Source: Nodosilinea sp. WJT8-NPBG4
GTDB taxonomy: Bacteria > Cyanobacteriota > Cyanobacteriia > Phormidesmidales > Phormidesmidaceae
Reading direction: 5' to 3'
Assembly (NCBI GenBank): GCA_019359285.1
Contig: JAHHHQ010000054.1
Location: 1-64,000 of the forward strand
Length of the DNA: 64,000 nt
Shown here: in pieces, positions 18,269-28,076 of the stretch
How positions within the stretch are numbered: position 1 is the stretch's first letter
How the letters are laid out: every line of letters begins with the position of its first letter
The notes under the pieces: generated by a model
Told to the model about the DNA's origin: nothing
Seen by the model: only the letters and a program-made list of their open reading frames with translations
Database searches by the model: none
Made by a program: the position numbers and the translations under genes

Positions 18269-18655
18269 TCAAGGCGTTGGCAAATGAGCGGCAGTGCAGT
18301 CCTGAGTAACCGGGGTGTCAGCGCTTAAAGCAAAAGCATTGCCGCAGCCGCACGTGCGCTGGGCCAGGGGGTTGACAAAGCGAAATCCGCCACCCATGAG
18401 ATCTTCGGCATAATCAATCGTCAGGTCTTGGACTAAATCCACCTGGTCGACGGGCACCGCAAGGCTGATGTCACCGCAGGTTAGGTCTGCCAACGGCTGC
18501 TGAGACGTGATGTTTGAGGTTAGATGATAAGTCCAATCGGCACAGCCACCCGGCTCAAGGGTGAGATAGATCTGAGACGAAGATCCGGTGTGAGCAGTAT
18601 GCCGACGCAGCAGTCGTTTGAGTTCTTGAGCAGCGGCGGGACGAATTTGAACCAT
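18269..18655 (-). CDS. IscA/HesB-type iron-sulfur assembly protein
   Basis: 128 residues from ATG 18655. A start at 18706 would lie inside the upstream terminator hairpin and is rejected. Three Cys, at about residues 38, 102 and 104 (GGCADW ... TCGCGN), give the C-x63-C-x-C signature of A-type carriers. It binds Fe or an Fe-S cluster and delivers clusters to apoproteins. The centre (LADLTCGDISLAVPVDQV) is more divergent than the main IscA, so it may be a cyanobacterial paralogue. Confidence 0.85.
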   Translation of the reverse strand: MVQIRPAAAQELKRLLRRHTAHTGSSSQIYLTLEPGGCADWTYHLTSNITSQQPLADLTCGDISLAVPVDQVDLVQDLTIDYAEDLMGGGFRFVNPLAQRTCGCGNAFALSADTPVTQDCTAAHLPTP

Positions 18656-18676
18656 GGGAACTTCGCAGTAACGGTC

Positions 18677-18720
18677 GAAAAACGGCGGTAATGCTGAGCT
18701 TAGCATTACCGCCGTTTTTC
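18677..18720 (-). terminator. Strong terminator after the PMI-type cupin gene
   Basis: A perfect 19-base stem (18677-18695 with 18702-18720) with a 6-base loop. Each outer end is a run of five A/T, so it has a U-tract on either strand. It lies 28 bases past the cupin stop and separates that gene from the iscA-like gene. Confidence 0.9.
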
Positions 18721-18748
18721 GTTGTGCTGATTTGATTAGGACAACAAC

Positions 18749-19168
18749 CTAAATGTTTTCGGCCCGAGAATAGTCGTCTTGAAAGCGAACGATGTCGTCT
18801 TCGCCCAGATATTCGCCATTTTGAACTTCAATCAGCACTAGGGGAATAACGCCTACATTCTCTAGACGGTGCTGGGTGCAGGGTGGTACGTAAGTAGACT
18901 GATTAGTAGACAGAAGAATTTCGTTTTCGCCACAAACCACTTTGGCGGTGCCAGACACCACAATCCAGTGCTCACTGCGATGGTGATGCATCTGTAGGCT
19001 CAGGCGATGCCCGGGCTTGACTTCAATACGCTTAATTTTGTAGCCTCGGCCCTCTTCAAGCACTGTATAAGAACCCCAGGGGCGCAGCCCGGTTTCGGTA
19101 ATTTCTTTGCCGTTGCTGGTGGCCAAGGCCAACGCGGTGGGCTGAATCGTCTCTTGTAGTTTTGGCAT
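18749..19168 (-). CDS. Stand-alone PMI type II C-terminal cupin
   Basis: 139 residues. The RPWGSY start motif near residue 28, GHRLSLQMHHHRSEHW with the metal-binding histidines, and YVPPCTQHRLEN are the cupin signatures of the phosphomannose isomerase half of ManC/AlgA. The nucleotidyltransferase half is absent. It probably isomerises fructose-6-phosphate and mannose-6-phosphate for GDP-mannose and surface glycan synthesis, or acts as a sugar-binding cupin. Monocistronic, with its own strong terminator. Confidence 0.85.
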   Translation of the reverse strand: MPKLQETIQPTALALATSNGKEITETGLRPWGSYTVLEEGRGYKIKRIEVKPGHRLSLQMHHHRSEHWIVVSGTAKVVCGENEILLSTNQSTYVPPCTQHRLENVGVIPLVLIEVQNGEYLGEDDIVRFQDDYSRAENI

Positions 19169-19451
19169 ACCGAATAATTCTCCTAGAACCTGAATGTATT
19201 AAGACTGCGGCGGGGTAAGCGACTCGGAAGAACCGGGTTTCCTATGGTGCCCATTGCAATTAGACTTTTCTTTTGGCCCAAGAGTTTCAGATGCACAGGC
19301 TCGGGCGATGTTTTCAGGCAATAGTCTAACAAGCGCGCACTGACAGAGCGGAGTATCTGGGCGGGGCAAGACACAAAAACACAAATTCTTTATACCTACT
19401 TCGAGGTTTTAAAGATTTGGGGCGGACGCTGTGGCGCTGCGATCCCAAAAG

Positions 19452-21272
19452 CTACGGAAAAAACAATCCGATGCCGTTATTGACCCTGGCTGCCGTGCGG
19501 GGAGAACGATTGATGAGCCGACCGCCTAAATAAAGACTGGCGGAGCTCCCGCCGTCTAAATTGAGGGCGTTGGTGCTACCCAGCTGAAGCATGATTTGAG
19601 CTAGCTGATCGAGGGTGGGGCCTGGGCCTTGGGGGCTATTGTGGACGGCTACCAGCAGAATTTCGCCGGTGGCGGTGAGGCCGATGGCGCTGCGAGGAGC
19701 GGCCTGAGTGCCAAAGGCAGCGCTGAACTGCTCTAGCCGGGCGTCGAGGACGAGGGCGCGATCGCGAATCAGCAACGGTCCACCGCCAATTAGGTTGGGA
19801 AAGGAAGCCATCGTGGCGGGTAGGAGATCAGACGCGATGGTAACTTGCTGCCCCGGTGGCAGGGCCTGGGCAGCAGTAGCGTAAGATCGCAGGGCCAGCA
19901 GGTAGCCGTTGGGGGGAATCGGTAGTCCCGTTGGGCCAATAGTAGCCGCAGGCTGCTGGGCCGTAACCACGTCGTTCACTACCGTAACTACGGTTTCGCT
20001 CTCAATCACAGGGCGGTAGGTTGATCCCCAAGCGGGAGTGTAGAGGCCGATGCCCGCCTGTACATAGCCGCTGTTGATCGCCAGCACTGGATAAGTCTGA
20101 CCGCTGGCAGTGGTAAGAGTCTGCTGTAGGGCCAGCCGCTCCATACGCACTTGGCCCTGGTCGTTCCACCCCACCACGCCACGACTGAGAATGGGGCCTG
20201 AGATCCAGGTGTTGTTGGCCCGTACAGCCCCGAGGGGATATTGGTTATTGCGGTTGAAGAACCCGGCGTTGATGGCAGCGGCCGCCTGCCACCGTTGGGC
20301 AATGGTCGTCAACGGGGCAGTACCCACTGCCGTAGTGGGGTCGGTCCAAATGGGGCGCAGGCTGGTCTGGGTAGGGGCAATTTGTAAGTAATAGACGGGA
20401 AACGGCCGACCGGCTACAGAGATATACCGCTGCTGCCAGCGCACTCCAGGAGCCCAAGCAATACTGTGGGGCTGAAGGTTGTCGGCACAAATGTCGATCG
20501 CGATCTGATTGGGATTGGCTTGAGTGACCAGACGGGGCGGGTAACTGGTACTGGCCTGGAGACGGATGCCGCCGTTTGTAGGGGAAACGGTAAGCGCTCC
20601 TAAATAAGATCCGGCGGGGGCGGCGATCGCATCCCCAACTACTCGGCTGTCGGCAGTGGCCCCCAAAGTGAGGGTCAGGGCATCGGCACTATCAGCCAGG
20701 GCAGCGGGGACTGGGCCTGACAGGTCTATGATTAAGCGCTCACCGCCAGGTTGAGCAATGCGACGCAGCGCTATCACCTGAGCCGGAGCAGTAGTAATTT
20801 GCAGAGTGCCCCCCTGGGGCTGCACCTGCCAGCCATGGCGGGCGGCCAGGGGCATGATGTCAAGAAACCGATAGCCACCCTGCACCCAGGCGGAGAGTTC
20901 CACGGCGCTGCCGGGTTCGGTAAACCACTGCACAGGCTGTCGGCCGGGGTCACTATTGTTGAGTAAGGTAGCCCCTAAATACGCAGTCAAGCCGTAATCA
21001 GCCAGGCCAATTTTGCCATTGACCATCATCCAGGGAACGGCGGCAGGACTGCCGTTGATAGTCAGAGTTTGGCCTTGGGTGGCAGGGGTTGCGGCCGCAT
21101 CAGCGATGACTGTCTCAGCGGGTGGCGAGGCAGGGGGGACCGCTAGAATGGGAGCGGGGGCGATCGCAGCCACGATGCTTAGACCCAGCCAGCCAATCCA
21201 GCCTCCCACGACCCAGCGATGCCCTAGGCAAAAGCGAAAGAATAATAGCGTCAAGGCTGGCCATTTCACCAT
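19452..21272 (-). CDS. Secreted phosphodiester glycosidase (NAGPA domain) with AMIN-like region
   Basis: 606 residues from ATG 21272; an ATG three codons upstream is possible. It has an N-terminal signal/anchor (about 15-45). Next comes a beta-rich part resembling copper-amine-oxidase-like and AMIN domains (LRRIAQPGGERLIIDLSGPV). The C-terminal NAGPA domain covers about 330-605, with AAINAGFFNRNNQYPLGAV and the catalytic-type NLDGGSSASLYLGGR. It probably acts in the periplasm or at the wall on phosphodiester-linked sugars. It shares its last domain with the protein at 9397-11304, but not the NodB domain. Confidence 0.85.
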   Translation of the reverse strand: MVKWPALTLLFFRFCLGHRWVVGGWIGWLGLSIVAAIAPAPILAVPPASPPAETVIADAAATPATQGQTLTINGSPAAVPWMMVNGKIGLADYGLTAYLGATLLNNSDPGRQPVQWFTEPGSAVELSAWVQGGYRFLDIMPLAARHGWQVQPQGGTLQITTAPAQVIALRRIAQPGGERLIIDLSGPVPAALADSADALTLTLGATADSRVVGDAIAAPAGSYLGALTVSPTNGGIRLQASTSYPPRLVTQANPNQIAIDICADNLQPHSIAWAPGVRWQQRYISVAGRPFPVYYLQIAPTQTSLRPIWTDPTTAVGTAPLTTIAQRWQAAAAINAGFFNRNNQYPLGAVRANNTWISGPILSRGVVGWNDQGQVRMERLALQQTLTTASGQTYPVLAINSGYVQAGIGLYTPAWGSTYRPVIESETVVTVVNDVVTAQQPAATIGPTGLPIPPNGYLLALRSYATAAQALPPGQQVTIASDLLPATMASFPNLIGGGPLLIRDRALVLDARLEQFSAAFGTQAAPRSAIGLTATGEILLVAVHNSPQGPGPTLDQLAQIMLQLGSTNALNLDGGSSASLYLGGRLINRSPRTAARVNNGIGLFFP

Positions 21273-21733
21273 AGGAACCATCGCGGTATAAGGTCTAATG
21301 CTGACGGGTAAAACGGCAAACCGCTAAGCAGTCAAACGCTGTTTAGAAGGTTTTTGAAACAATCGCTACCGTTACTGCCGCTTAATTCTAAGAAGCTGTG
21401 GCTACATGCTAGGTCTAAGGTTTGTAAACTACTGATAAAGTCTGTAAATTACAGGTAAAGCGCTGAGTGCGCCAATGCTTTATGACTAGGACCATTGCCC
21501 CTAGTTCCCCCGGAGACCGAGATAATTGACCGAGTTGTAGGCACTACCCCTAAGCCTGCCTGAAGTTGCTTGAATCGACGCGGGATTGGCTCCCCGTTCT
21601 AGCCCCGTTTAAGACTGTGCCTAGCGATTTGATTTAAAGGCTCTGCCGTCTTGCTACGGGATGTGTGCTGTTAGGCTAGTTCTCCCAGCTAAATCCGTTG
21701 CTCTGCTTTTACCACACCTTATCTTCCTCTTCC
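21273..21733. promoter_or_regulatory. Divergent control region of gltB with tandem 20-base repeats
   Basis: This 460-base gap between divergent genes has two adjacent imperfect 20-base repeats at 21421-21440 and 21441-21460 (16 of 20 identical). Each contains GTA-N3-TAC, and the second also contains the palindrome CTGTAAATTACAG (21442-21454). A 20-base period is two helical turns, so a protein could bind both copies on one DNA face. The canonical NtcA site GTA-N8-TAC was not found. Confidence 0.5.
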
Positions 21734-24700
21734 ATGGGACGTACACCTGTGAATCACCCCTACCAACCTCGGCAGCACACCCGTTCTGAATGGCCAAATT
21801 GGGGGCCAAAGTCGCTAGTTGAAGAACGCGACGCTTGTGGCGTAGGCTTTTTGGCCGACCGCCAGAATCGCGCCAGCCACGATTTAGTGGCCAAGGCTCT
21901 AGCAGCCCTCGACTGCATGGAGCACCGGGGGGGGTGCTGCGCCGACCAGGCTTCTGGCGATGGGGCCGGGGTGATGACGGCAATTCCATGGGCAGTGCTC
22001 AATCGCTGGGCAGAGGAGCAGGGGAATGGGGCGTTGGAGAGCGATCGCACCGGCGTGGCGATGATTTTTCTGCCTAACCACAGTGAGACTGCGGCCTTTG
22101 TGCGCGACACCTTTAATCAGGTGGTCAAAGACGAGGGGCTAAGCGTGGTGGGATGGCGCCCTGTGCCTGTACACCCTGACGTGCTGGGTCCCCTGGCGAA
22201 ACAGTACCAACCCCGCATCGAGCAGCTGGTGATCGCTTCAGCGACAGAAACCGGTGAAGATCTGGAGCGTCGGCTTTACCTAGTGCGTCGTCAGGTGCTG
22301 CATTTGGTTGCTAAGGCCGCCGCCAATTCTGGCGAGCGGGCGGCCTCCGTAGCCGATCTGAAAGAGTTCTATGTGTGCTCCTGCTCCTGCCGCACGATTG
22401 TGTACAAGGGCATGGTGCGATCGCCGGTGCTGGCGGCCTTTTACGATGACCTACGCGATCCCGACTACGTCAGCTCGTTTGCGGTGTACCACCGTCGGTT
22501 TAGCACCAACACTATGCCCAAGTGGCCTTTGGCCCACCCCATGCGGCTGCTGGGTCACAACGGCGAAATCAACACCTTGGTGGGCAACATCAACTGGATG
22601 GTGGCGCGTCAGGCCGATCTCCACCATCCGGTGTGGGGCGATCGCGTGGAGTTGCTCAAGCCCATCGTCAACGCTGAAAACAGCGACTCCGCCAACCTTG
22701 ACAACGTGATGGAGCTGCTGGTGCGATCGGGCCGTTCTCCCCAAGAAGCCCTGATGATGATGGTGCCCGAGGCCTACAACAACCAGCCCGAGCTAGACGC
22801 CTATCCTGAAATCACCGATTTCTACGAGTACTACAGCGGCCTGCAAGAGCCCTGGGATGGCCCGGCGCTGATCGTCTTTAGCGACGGCACCCAGGTGGGG
22901 GCCACCCTCGACCGCAATGGCCTGCGCCCGGCCCGCTACGTGATCACCAAAGACGATCTGCTGATGGTGTCGTCGGAGGCGGGGGTGCTCAATGTGGCCC
23001 CGGGCGACATCTTAGAGAAGGGTCGTCTGGGCCCCGGCCAGATGATTTCGGTCGATCTACAGAGTCAGGAAATTCTCAAAAACTGGGCTATTAAACAGCG
23101 GGTTGCCACTCGGCACCCCTACGGCCAGTGGCTTAAGGACAACCGAGCCGAGATCCAGCCCCAGCTATTTACGGAGGAGACCCTCTACTCCGCCGCTGAC
23201 CTGCTGCCTCAGCAAAGCGCCTTTGGCTACACCGTCGAAGACGTAGACATGATTATTCAGGACATGGCGGCCCAGGGCAAAGAGCCCACCTACTGTATGG
23301 GCGACGACACGCCCCACGCCGTGCTGTCAGAGAAGCCCCACCTGCTCTACGACTACTTTAAGCAGCGCTTTGCCCAGGTCACCAACCCGGCCATTGACCC
23401 CCTGCGCGAGCGACTGGTGATGTCGCTCACCACCCAGCTTGGCGGCCAGGGCAACCTGCTGAATGAGCAGCCCCAGTACGCCCACTTGCTCAAGCTGGAA
23501 AGCCCGGTAATTAATGAGGTGGAGCTAGAGCACATCCATAGGTCGGGCTTTGCCCCCGCCACCCTGTCAACGCTGTACGCCACTGTGAATGGCCCTGCAG
23601 GTTTGGCAAAGGCTGTGGCGGCGTTGTGCGATCGCGCCGACGCAGCCGTTAAAGCCGGCAAAACAATTTTGGTGCTGAGCGATCGCGTTGACACCCAAGG
23701 AAGCCCTACGGCGTTAAGTGCCGACATCAGCTACATTCCCCCCCTGCTGGCGGTGGGGGCCGTGCATCACCACCTGATTCGCGGCGGCATGCGCATGCGC
23801 GCTTCCCTAGTCGTAGATACGGCCCAGTGCTGGAGCACCCACCACTTTGCCTGCTTGATTGGCTATGGGGCTAGTGCCGTGTGCCCTTACCTAGCGCTAG
23901 AGTCGGTGCGCCACTGGTGGGCCGACAGCCGCACCCAAAAGCTGATGGAAACGGGCAAGCTGCCGGTGTCTACTCTCAACGGAGCCCAAGACAACTACCG
24001 CAAGGCGGTGGATGCTGGCCTGCTGAAAATTCTCTCGAAGATGGGCATCTCGCTAATTACCAGCTACCGAGGGGCGCAGATTTTTGAAGCCATCGGCATC
24101 GGCCCCGACCTGCTGGATCTGGCCTTCCGGGGTACCACCTCTCGATTGGGCGGGCTCTCCATAGTAGATCTGGCTCAAGAGACAATTCAATTCCACCAGC
24201 GGGCGTTTCCTGAACTGTCGGCCAAGCGTCTGCAAAACATGGGCTTTGTGCAATCGCGACCCAGCGGGGAATACCACATGAACAACCCCGCCATGTCGAA
24301 GCTGCTGCACAAAGCGGTGGCCGATCGGCAGTACGACCACTACGAGCTGTACCGCGCCCAGCTCGAAAATCGCCCTCTCAGTGCCCTGCGGGATTTGCTG
24401 GAGTTTGAGAGCGATCGCCAGCCCATTGCCATCGATCAGGTGGAGTCGGCAGAGGCAATTATGCGCCGTTTCTGCACTGGAGGAATGTCGCTGGGAGCGC
24501 TGTCGCGCGAGGCCCACGAGGTGTTGGCAGTGGCCATGAACCGCATCGGCGGCAAGTCAAACTCTGGCGAAGGGGGCGAAGACCCGGTGCGCTTTAAGGT
24601 GCTCTCCGATGTCGATGCTGAGGGCAATTCGCCCACTTTCCCCCACCTGCGAGGCCTGAGGAACGGCGACACCGCCAGTTCCGCCATTAAGCAGGTGGCC

Positions 24701-26428
24701 TCTGGGCGGTTTGGGGTCACCCCCGAATACCTGATGCACGCCGATCAAATTGAGATCAAGCTAGCTCAGGGGGCCAAGCCCGGTGAGGGCGGTCAGCTAC
24801 CCGGCAAAAAGGTAAGCCCCTACATCGCTATGCTGCGCCGCTCGAAGCCTGGGGTGGCGCTGATTTCACCGCCCCCTCATCACGACATTTACTCCATTGA
24901 AGATCTAGCTCAGCTGATTTTTGACCTGCACCAGATCAACCCCAAAGCCGGAGTATCGGTGAAGCTGGTATCTGAGGTGGGAATTGGCACCATCGCCGCC
25001 GGAGTTGCTAAGGCCAATGCCGATGTGATTCAGGTGTCGGGCCATGACGGTGGCACCGGCGCGTCGCCCCTGAGTTCCATTAAGCACGCCGGGGTGCCCT
25101 GGGAGCTGGGCCTAACCGAGGTGCACAAGGTGCTGATGGACAACGAGCTGCGCGATCGCGTCACCCTGCGGGTCGATGGTGGCCTAAAAACCGGCTGGGA
25201 TGTGGTGATGGGTGCCCTGATGGGTGCCGAAGAGTTTGGTTTTGGCTCCATCGCCATGATTGCCGAGGGCTGTATCATGGCTCGGGTCTGCCATACCAAC
25301 AACTGTCCGGTGGGGGTGGCTACCCAAAAAGAAGAGCTGCGCCAGCGGTTCACCGGCGTGCCTGAGCACGTGGTGAATTTCTTCTTCTACATTGCCGAAG
25401 AGGTGCGATCGCTGCTGGCTCGCCTGGGCTACAGCTCCCTAATCGACATTGTGGGCCGGGCCGATCTGCTCAGACCACGCACGGATGTCTCCCTGGCTAA
25501 GACCAATGCTCTTGATCTCACTACCCTGATGGATCTGCCCGACGGGCGGGGCGATCGCACCTGGCTGAACCACCAAGCCGTCCACAGCAACGGCCCGGTG
25601 CTCGACGACGACATGCTAGCCGACGCTGACATTCAGCACGCCATTCACAACCAGGGCACGGTCACCAAAACCTATAGTGTGGCCACCACCGATCGCACGA
25701 TTGGGGCTCGGGTCGCTGGAGCGATCGCCGAAAAGTACGGCAACAACGGCTTTGAAGGGCAGCTCAACCTCAACTTTGAGGGCAGCGCCGGTCAGAGTTT
25801 TGGGGCATTTAATCTACCGGGTATGACCCTAACCCTAGTGGGCGAGTCCAACGACTACGTCGGCAAGGGCATGCACGGCGGTGAAATCGTGATCAAGCCC
25901 CCCGCTGGCATTACCTACGATCCATCGACCAACGTGATTGTTGGCAATACCTGTCTGTACGGTGCCACCGGCGGTACCCTCTATGCCTTGGGCACCGCTG
26001 GCGAACGCTTTGCCGTGCGCAATTCAAAAGGGCAAGCGGTGATCGAGGGCGCTGGGGATCACTGCTGTGAATACATGACTGGTGGTGTGGTTGTCGTGCT
26101 GGGGCCGGTGGGCCGTAACGTAGGTGCCGGTATGACCGGCGGTCTAGCCTACTTTTTGGATGAAACTGGCGGTTTTCCAGTGCGGGTCAATCCCGAAATT
26201 GTCAAGGTTCAGCGGGTCATCACCCCCGCTGGGGAAGCCCAGCTCAAGGCGCTCATTGAAGCCCATCTAGCCCATACCGGCAGCCCCAAGGCCAAGGCAG
26301 TTCTAGCCAACTGGAACGACTACTTGCCTCAGTTCTGGCAGGTGGTACCGCCCTCAGAGGCCGATACTCCAGAGGCCACCCCCGAGACTACCGGAGCTGA
26401 GAAGGTACTAAGTTCCAGTCAGTCGTAG
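21734..26428 (+). CDS. glsF: Glutamate synthase large subunit, probably ferredoxin-dependent
   Basis: 1564 residues from ATG 21734 (MGRTPVNH); the ATG at 21698 adds 12 unlikely residues. The type-2 glutaminase domain begins at the Cys near residue 34 (ERDACGVGF), so a propeptide of about 33 residues must be removed. The FMN domain follows (GGKSNSGEGGEDP). The 3Fe-4S motif CIMARVCHTNNCPVG at about 1180-1191 is C-x5-C-x4-C. The C-terminal GxGxG beta-helix has VVVLGPVGRNVGAGMTGG. It makes two glutamates from glutamine and 2-oxoglutarate. No gltD lies nearby, which with the sequence favours the ferredoxin type over NADH-GltB. Confidence 0.93.
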   Translation: MGRTPVNHPYQPRQHTRSEWPNWGPKSLVEERDACGVGFLADRQNRASHDLVAKALAALDCMEHRGGCCADQASGDGAGVMTAIPWAVLNRWAEEQGNGALESDRTGVAMIFLPNHSETAAFVRDTFNQVVKDEGLSVVGWRPVPVHPDVLGPLAKQYQPRIEQLVIASATETGEDLERRLYLVRRQVLHLVAKAAANSGERAASVADLKEFYVCSCSCRTIVYKGMVRSPVLAAFYDDLRDPDYVSSFAVYHRRFSTNTMPKWPLAHPMRLLGHNGEINTLVGNINWMVARQADLHHPVWGDRVELLKPIVNAENSDSANLDNVMELLVRSGRSPQEALMMMVPEAYNNQPELDAYPEITDFYEYYSGLQEPWDGPALIVFSDGTQVGATLDRNGLRPARYVITKDDLLMVSSEAGVLNVAPGDILEKGRLGPGQMISVDLQSQEILKNWAIKQRVATRHPYGQWLKDNRAEIQPQLFTEETLYSAADLLPQQSAFGYTVEDVDMIIQDMAAQGKEPTYCMGDDTPHAVLSEKPHLLYDYFKQRFAQVTNPAIDPLRERLVMSLTTQLGGQGNLLNEQPQYAHLLKLESPVINEVELEHIHRSGFAPATLSTLYATVNGPAGLAKAVAALCDRADAAVKAGKTILVLSDRVDTQGSPTALSADISYIPPLLAVGAVHHHLIRGGMRMRASLVVDTAQCWSTHHFACLIGYGASAVCPYLALESVRHWWADSRTQKLMETGKLPVSTLNGAQDNYRKAVDAGLLKILSKMGISLITSYRGAQIFEAIGIGPDLLDLAFRGTTSRLGGLSIVDLAQETIQFHQRAFPELSAKRLQNMGFVQSRPSGEYHMNNPAMSKLLHKAVADRQYDHYELYRAQLENRPLSALRDLLEFESDRQPIAIDQVESAEAIMRRFCTGGMSLGALSREAHEVLAVAMNRIGGKSNSGEGGEDPVRFKVLSDVDAEGNSPTFPHLRGLRNGDTASSAIKQVASGRFGVTPEYLMHADQIEIKLAQGAKPGEGGQLPGKKVSPYIAMLRRSKPGVALISPPPHHDIYSIEDLAQLIFDLHQINPKAGVSVKLVSEVGIGTIAAGVAKANADVIQVSGHDGGTGASPLSSIKHAGVPWELGLTEVHKVLMDNELRDRVTLRVDGGLKTGWDVVMGALMGAEEFGFGSIAMIAEGCIMARVCHTNNCPVGVATQKEELRQRFTGVPEHVVNFFFYIAEEVRSLLARLGYSSLIDIVGRADLLRPRTDVSLAKTNALDLTTLMDLPDGRGDRTWLNHQAVHSNGPVLDDDMLADADIQHAIHNQGTVTKTYSVATTDRTIGARVAGAIAEKYGNNGFEGQLNLNFEGSAGQSFGAFNLPGMTLTLVGESNDYVGKGMHGGEIVIKPPAGITYDPSTNVIVGNTCLYGATGGTLYALGTAGERFAVRNSKGQAVIEGAGDHCCEYMTGGVVVVLGPVGRNVGAGMTGGLAYFLDETGGFPVRVNPEIVKVQRVITPAGEAQLKALIEAHLAHTGSPKAKAVLANWNDYLPQFWQVVPPSEADTPEATPETTGAEKVLSSSQS

Positions 26429-26436
26429 GGCAATTG

Positions 26437-26477
26437 GGGAAACAATAGTTGGGGGCAGCCCCCAACTATTGTTTCCC
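26437..26477 (+). terminator. Terminator after glutamate synthase
   Basis: A perfect 20-base palindrome (26437-26456 with 26458-26477) around one central base, starting 9 bases after the stop. As RNA it would fold into a very stable GC-rich hairpin flanked by A/U-rich sequence. Confidence 0.88.
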
Positions 26478-26733
26478 GCTCAACGATGTCGCTTACTCCT
26501 TTCTTCCGACAACATCTAAATGGGGGTCTGCCCTGGTATCCCTTTGTGTTAAAGTAAATCTCTAGTTTTGGCATGTCGTAAGTTGACGAATGCCGGTGCG
26601 GGCAGATCGTCCGGCTTGAGATTTTCATTGGCCTTGAGTGCCTTCTTAAGCCTGAGATCGGGGTTATATCCCTGCTGTAGGTGCCGTGTCCTTGTTTACT
26701 GATCTCGTCTGCCCTGTTGTCTGAGGTTATTGA

Positions 26734-26913
26734 ATGTCTAAGCGTCGCAACCCGAAAAAAGAAAAAGCTCTACGTAACCAGGCCTATGCCCGCAAATTCC
26801 GCAAGAAGCGGGCGGGTAATCAGCGCTTCTTCCGCCGCAACAACACCGGCGCAACGGATGAGGACAACAACGAAGACAAAGAGAATAGCGAATACTCCAA
26901 CAACAACGCTTAG
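26734..26913 (+). CDS. Small basic cyanobacterial protein, 59 residues
   Basis: ATG 26734 to TAG 26911-26913. The N-terminal 35 residues are strongly basic (MSKRRNPKKEKALRNQAYAR, then KFRKKR and RFFRR). The tail is acidic and Asn-rich (TDEDNNEDKENSEYSNNN). I recall similar short MSKRRN-type proteins in many cyanobacteria, none with a known role. The charge suggests RNA or ribosome binding. It overlaps no other gene and faces the flavoprotein gene, whose stop is only 7 bases away. Confidence 0.75.
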   Translation: MSKRRNPKKEKALRNQAYARKFRKKRAGNQRFFRRNNTGATDEDNNEDKENSEYSNNNA

Positions 26914-26920
26914 GCCAACG

Positions 26921-27982
26921 CTATTCCAGGGCTGTGGCAATTAGCTGAGCGGCTTGGCGACCTGAGGCGATCGCGCCTTCGACATTTCCCCCACTGCACC
27001 AGTCACCACAACCCACTAGAGTTGACACCGCGGGGGAATGCAGTACAGGAGAGCCTAGGGGCTGTTGCACAAAGCCGTAGCGCCAGCGATGAACTTGCAT
27101 CCAGGTTGGGGAGCTGAGCCAAGATGCTAAGCTCTCTGCTGTAGCAGCGAGCATTTCCTGGCCAACCGACTCTAGATCGGAGCGATCGATGTTGTTGGCT
27201 GCGAAAACCGCACTGCTGTGCATCACCACCACCGACTCTTGCGGGTCGGTGCGTTTGCTGCTGTCTAAAGCAGCCCAACGTAATACTGACTGTCTGTTGC
27301 CATCCACCATCCAGCCGCCCAGAGAGGTCTGAGCCAGAAGATTGGCAGATTCATCAGGGCTGTACCCAGCTATTGTGGTGATGACGGCGTCAAACTCTAC
27401 GTTCTGAAGCTGGTGCATGAGTTTGGCCAGGTCCTCGTTCTGGGGAGCGGCCCTATTCATCAGAGCGGCGGCTTGTGGGGCAGGAATAGCGACAACCACA
27501 GCCTTAGCTTCTATCGAGCTAGGCTGTTCCTGGCGATCGGAGCTCAAGGTTTCTCCTTCAATTCGCCAGCCCTCAGGTAGCGGGGTTAGCGCTGTAGCGC
27601 GCCAGTGGTAGTGAATAGCTAGTCCTGAAGCTAGAGCCTTGGCGACAGCGCTCATGCCCTGGGGCGCTATATAGAGTGTCTCCGTCGGCATGGCCTTGAG
27701 GGAACCAGTGGCCTCTAAAACAAACGTCTTTGGCTCCCAGGGCTGTAGGACACCAGTTTCTAGGAGTGCCGGCAAGCAACTAAGCGTGGAATCAGAAAAA
27801 GGCTGTAGATATCGACAACCGTGATCTATAGCCGTAAGACCACGGCGGCGAGTGGCTAAGCGCCCCCCAAGCCCGCGAGACTTATCGATCACTACCACCC
27901 GGTGGCCGACTTGCTGAAGCTGGTGAGCTGCCGTCAGCCCGCTAATACCAGCTCCGATGACCACTACATCTTCCATACCCAT
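26921..27982 (-). CDS. Renalase-like FAD-dependent oxidoreductase
   Basis: 353 residues from ATG 27982; TTG 27991 and ATG 27976 are alternatives. The Rossmann motif VVVIGAGISGLTAAHQL binds FAD ADP, and VVIDKSRGLGGRLATRR is the typical renalase/NAD(P)-binding-like extension. The C-terminal VGCGDWCSGGNVEGAIASG completes the FAD site. Similar bacterial proteins oxidise aberrant alpha-NAD(P)H isomers, but the substrate here is unknown. It converges on the small basic protein gene. Confidence 0.85.
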   Translation of the reverse strand: MGMEDVVVIGAGISGLTAAHQLQQVGHRVVVIDKSRGLGGRLATRRRGLTAIDHGCRYLQPFSDSTLSCLPALLETGVLQPWEPKTFVLEATGSLKAMPTETLYIAPQGMSAVAKALASGLAIHYHWRATALTPLPEGWRIEGETLSSDRQEQPSSIEAKAVVVAIPAPQAAALMNRAAPQNEDLAKLMHQLQNVEFDAVITTIAGYSPDESANLLAQTSLGGWMVDGNRQSVLRWAALDSSKRTDPQESVVVMHSSAVFAANNIDRSDLESVGQEMLAATAESLASWLSSPTWMQVHRWRYGFVQQPLGSPVLHSPAVSTLVGCGDWCSGGNVEGAIASGRQAAQLIATALE

Positions 27983-28076
27983 TTCTTCCAAATTTTGGTG
28001 TGTAGCCGTTGCTCAACATCCTATCTTGGGGAATTGTGTAAAAATGTAAGACAGTTTTTAAATATGGTGATGCCCA

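Noticed and set aside
18656..18706. Upstream ATG for the IscA-like gene
   Set aside because: It lies inside the strong terminator hairpin of the preceding gene, and MVQIRPAAAQEL is the usual start.
21421..21460. NtcA binding site
   Set aside because: The half-sites are spaced by 3 bases instead of 8, so it cannot be called NtcA from sequence.
26681..26944. 87-codon ORF overlapping the small basic protein
   Set aside because: It is a different frame of the same DNA; the 59-residue frame has the recognised MSKRRN start and sensible charge pattern.
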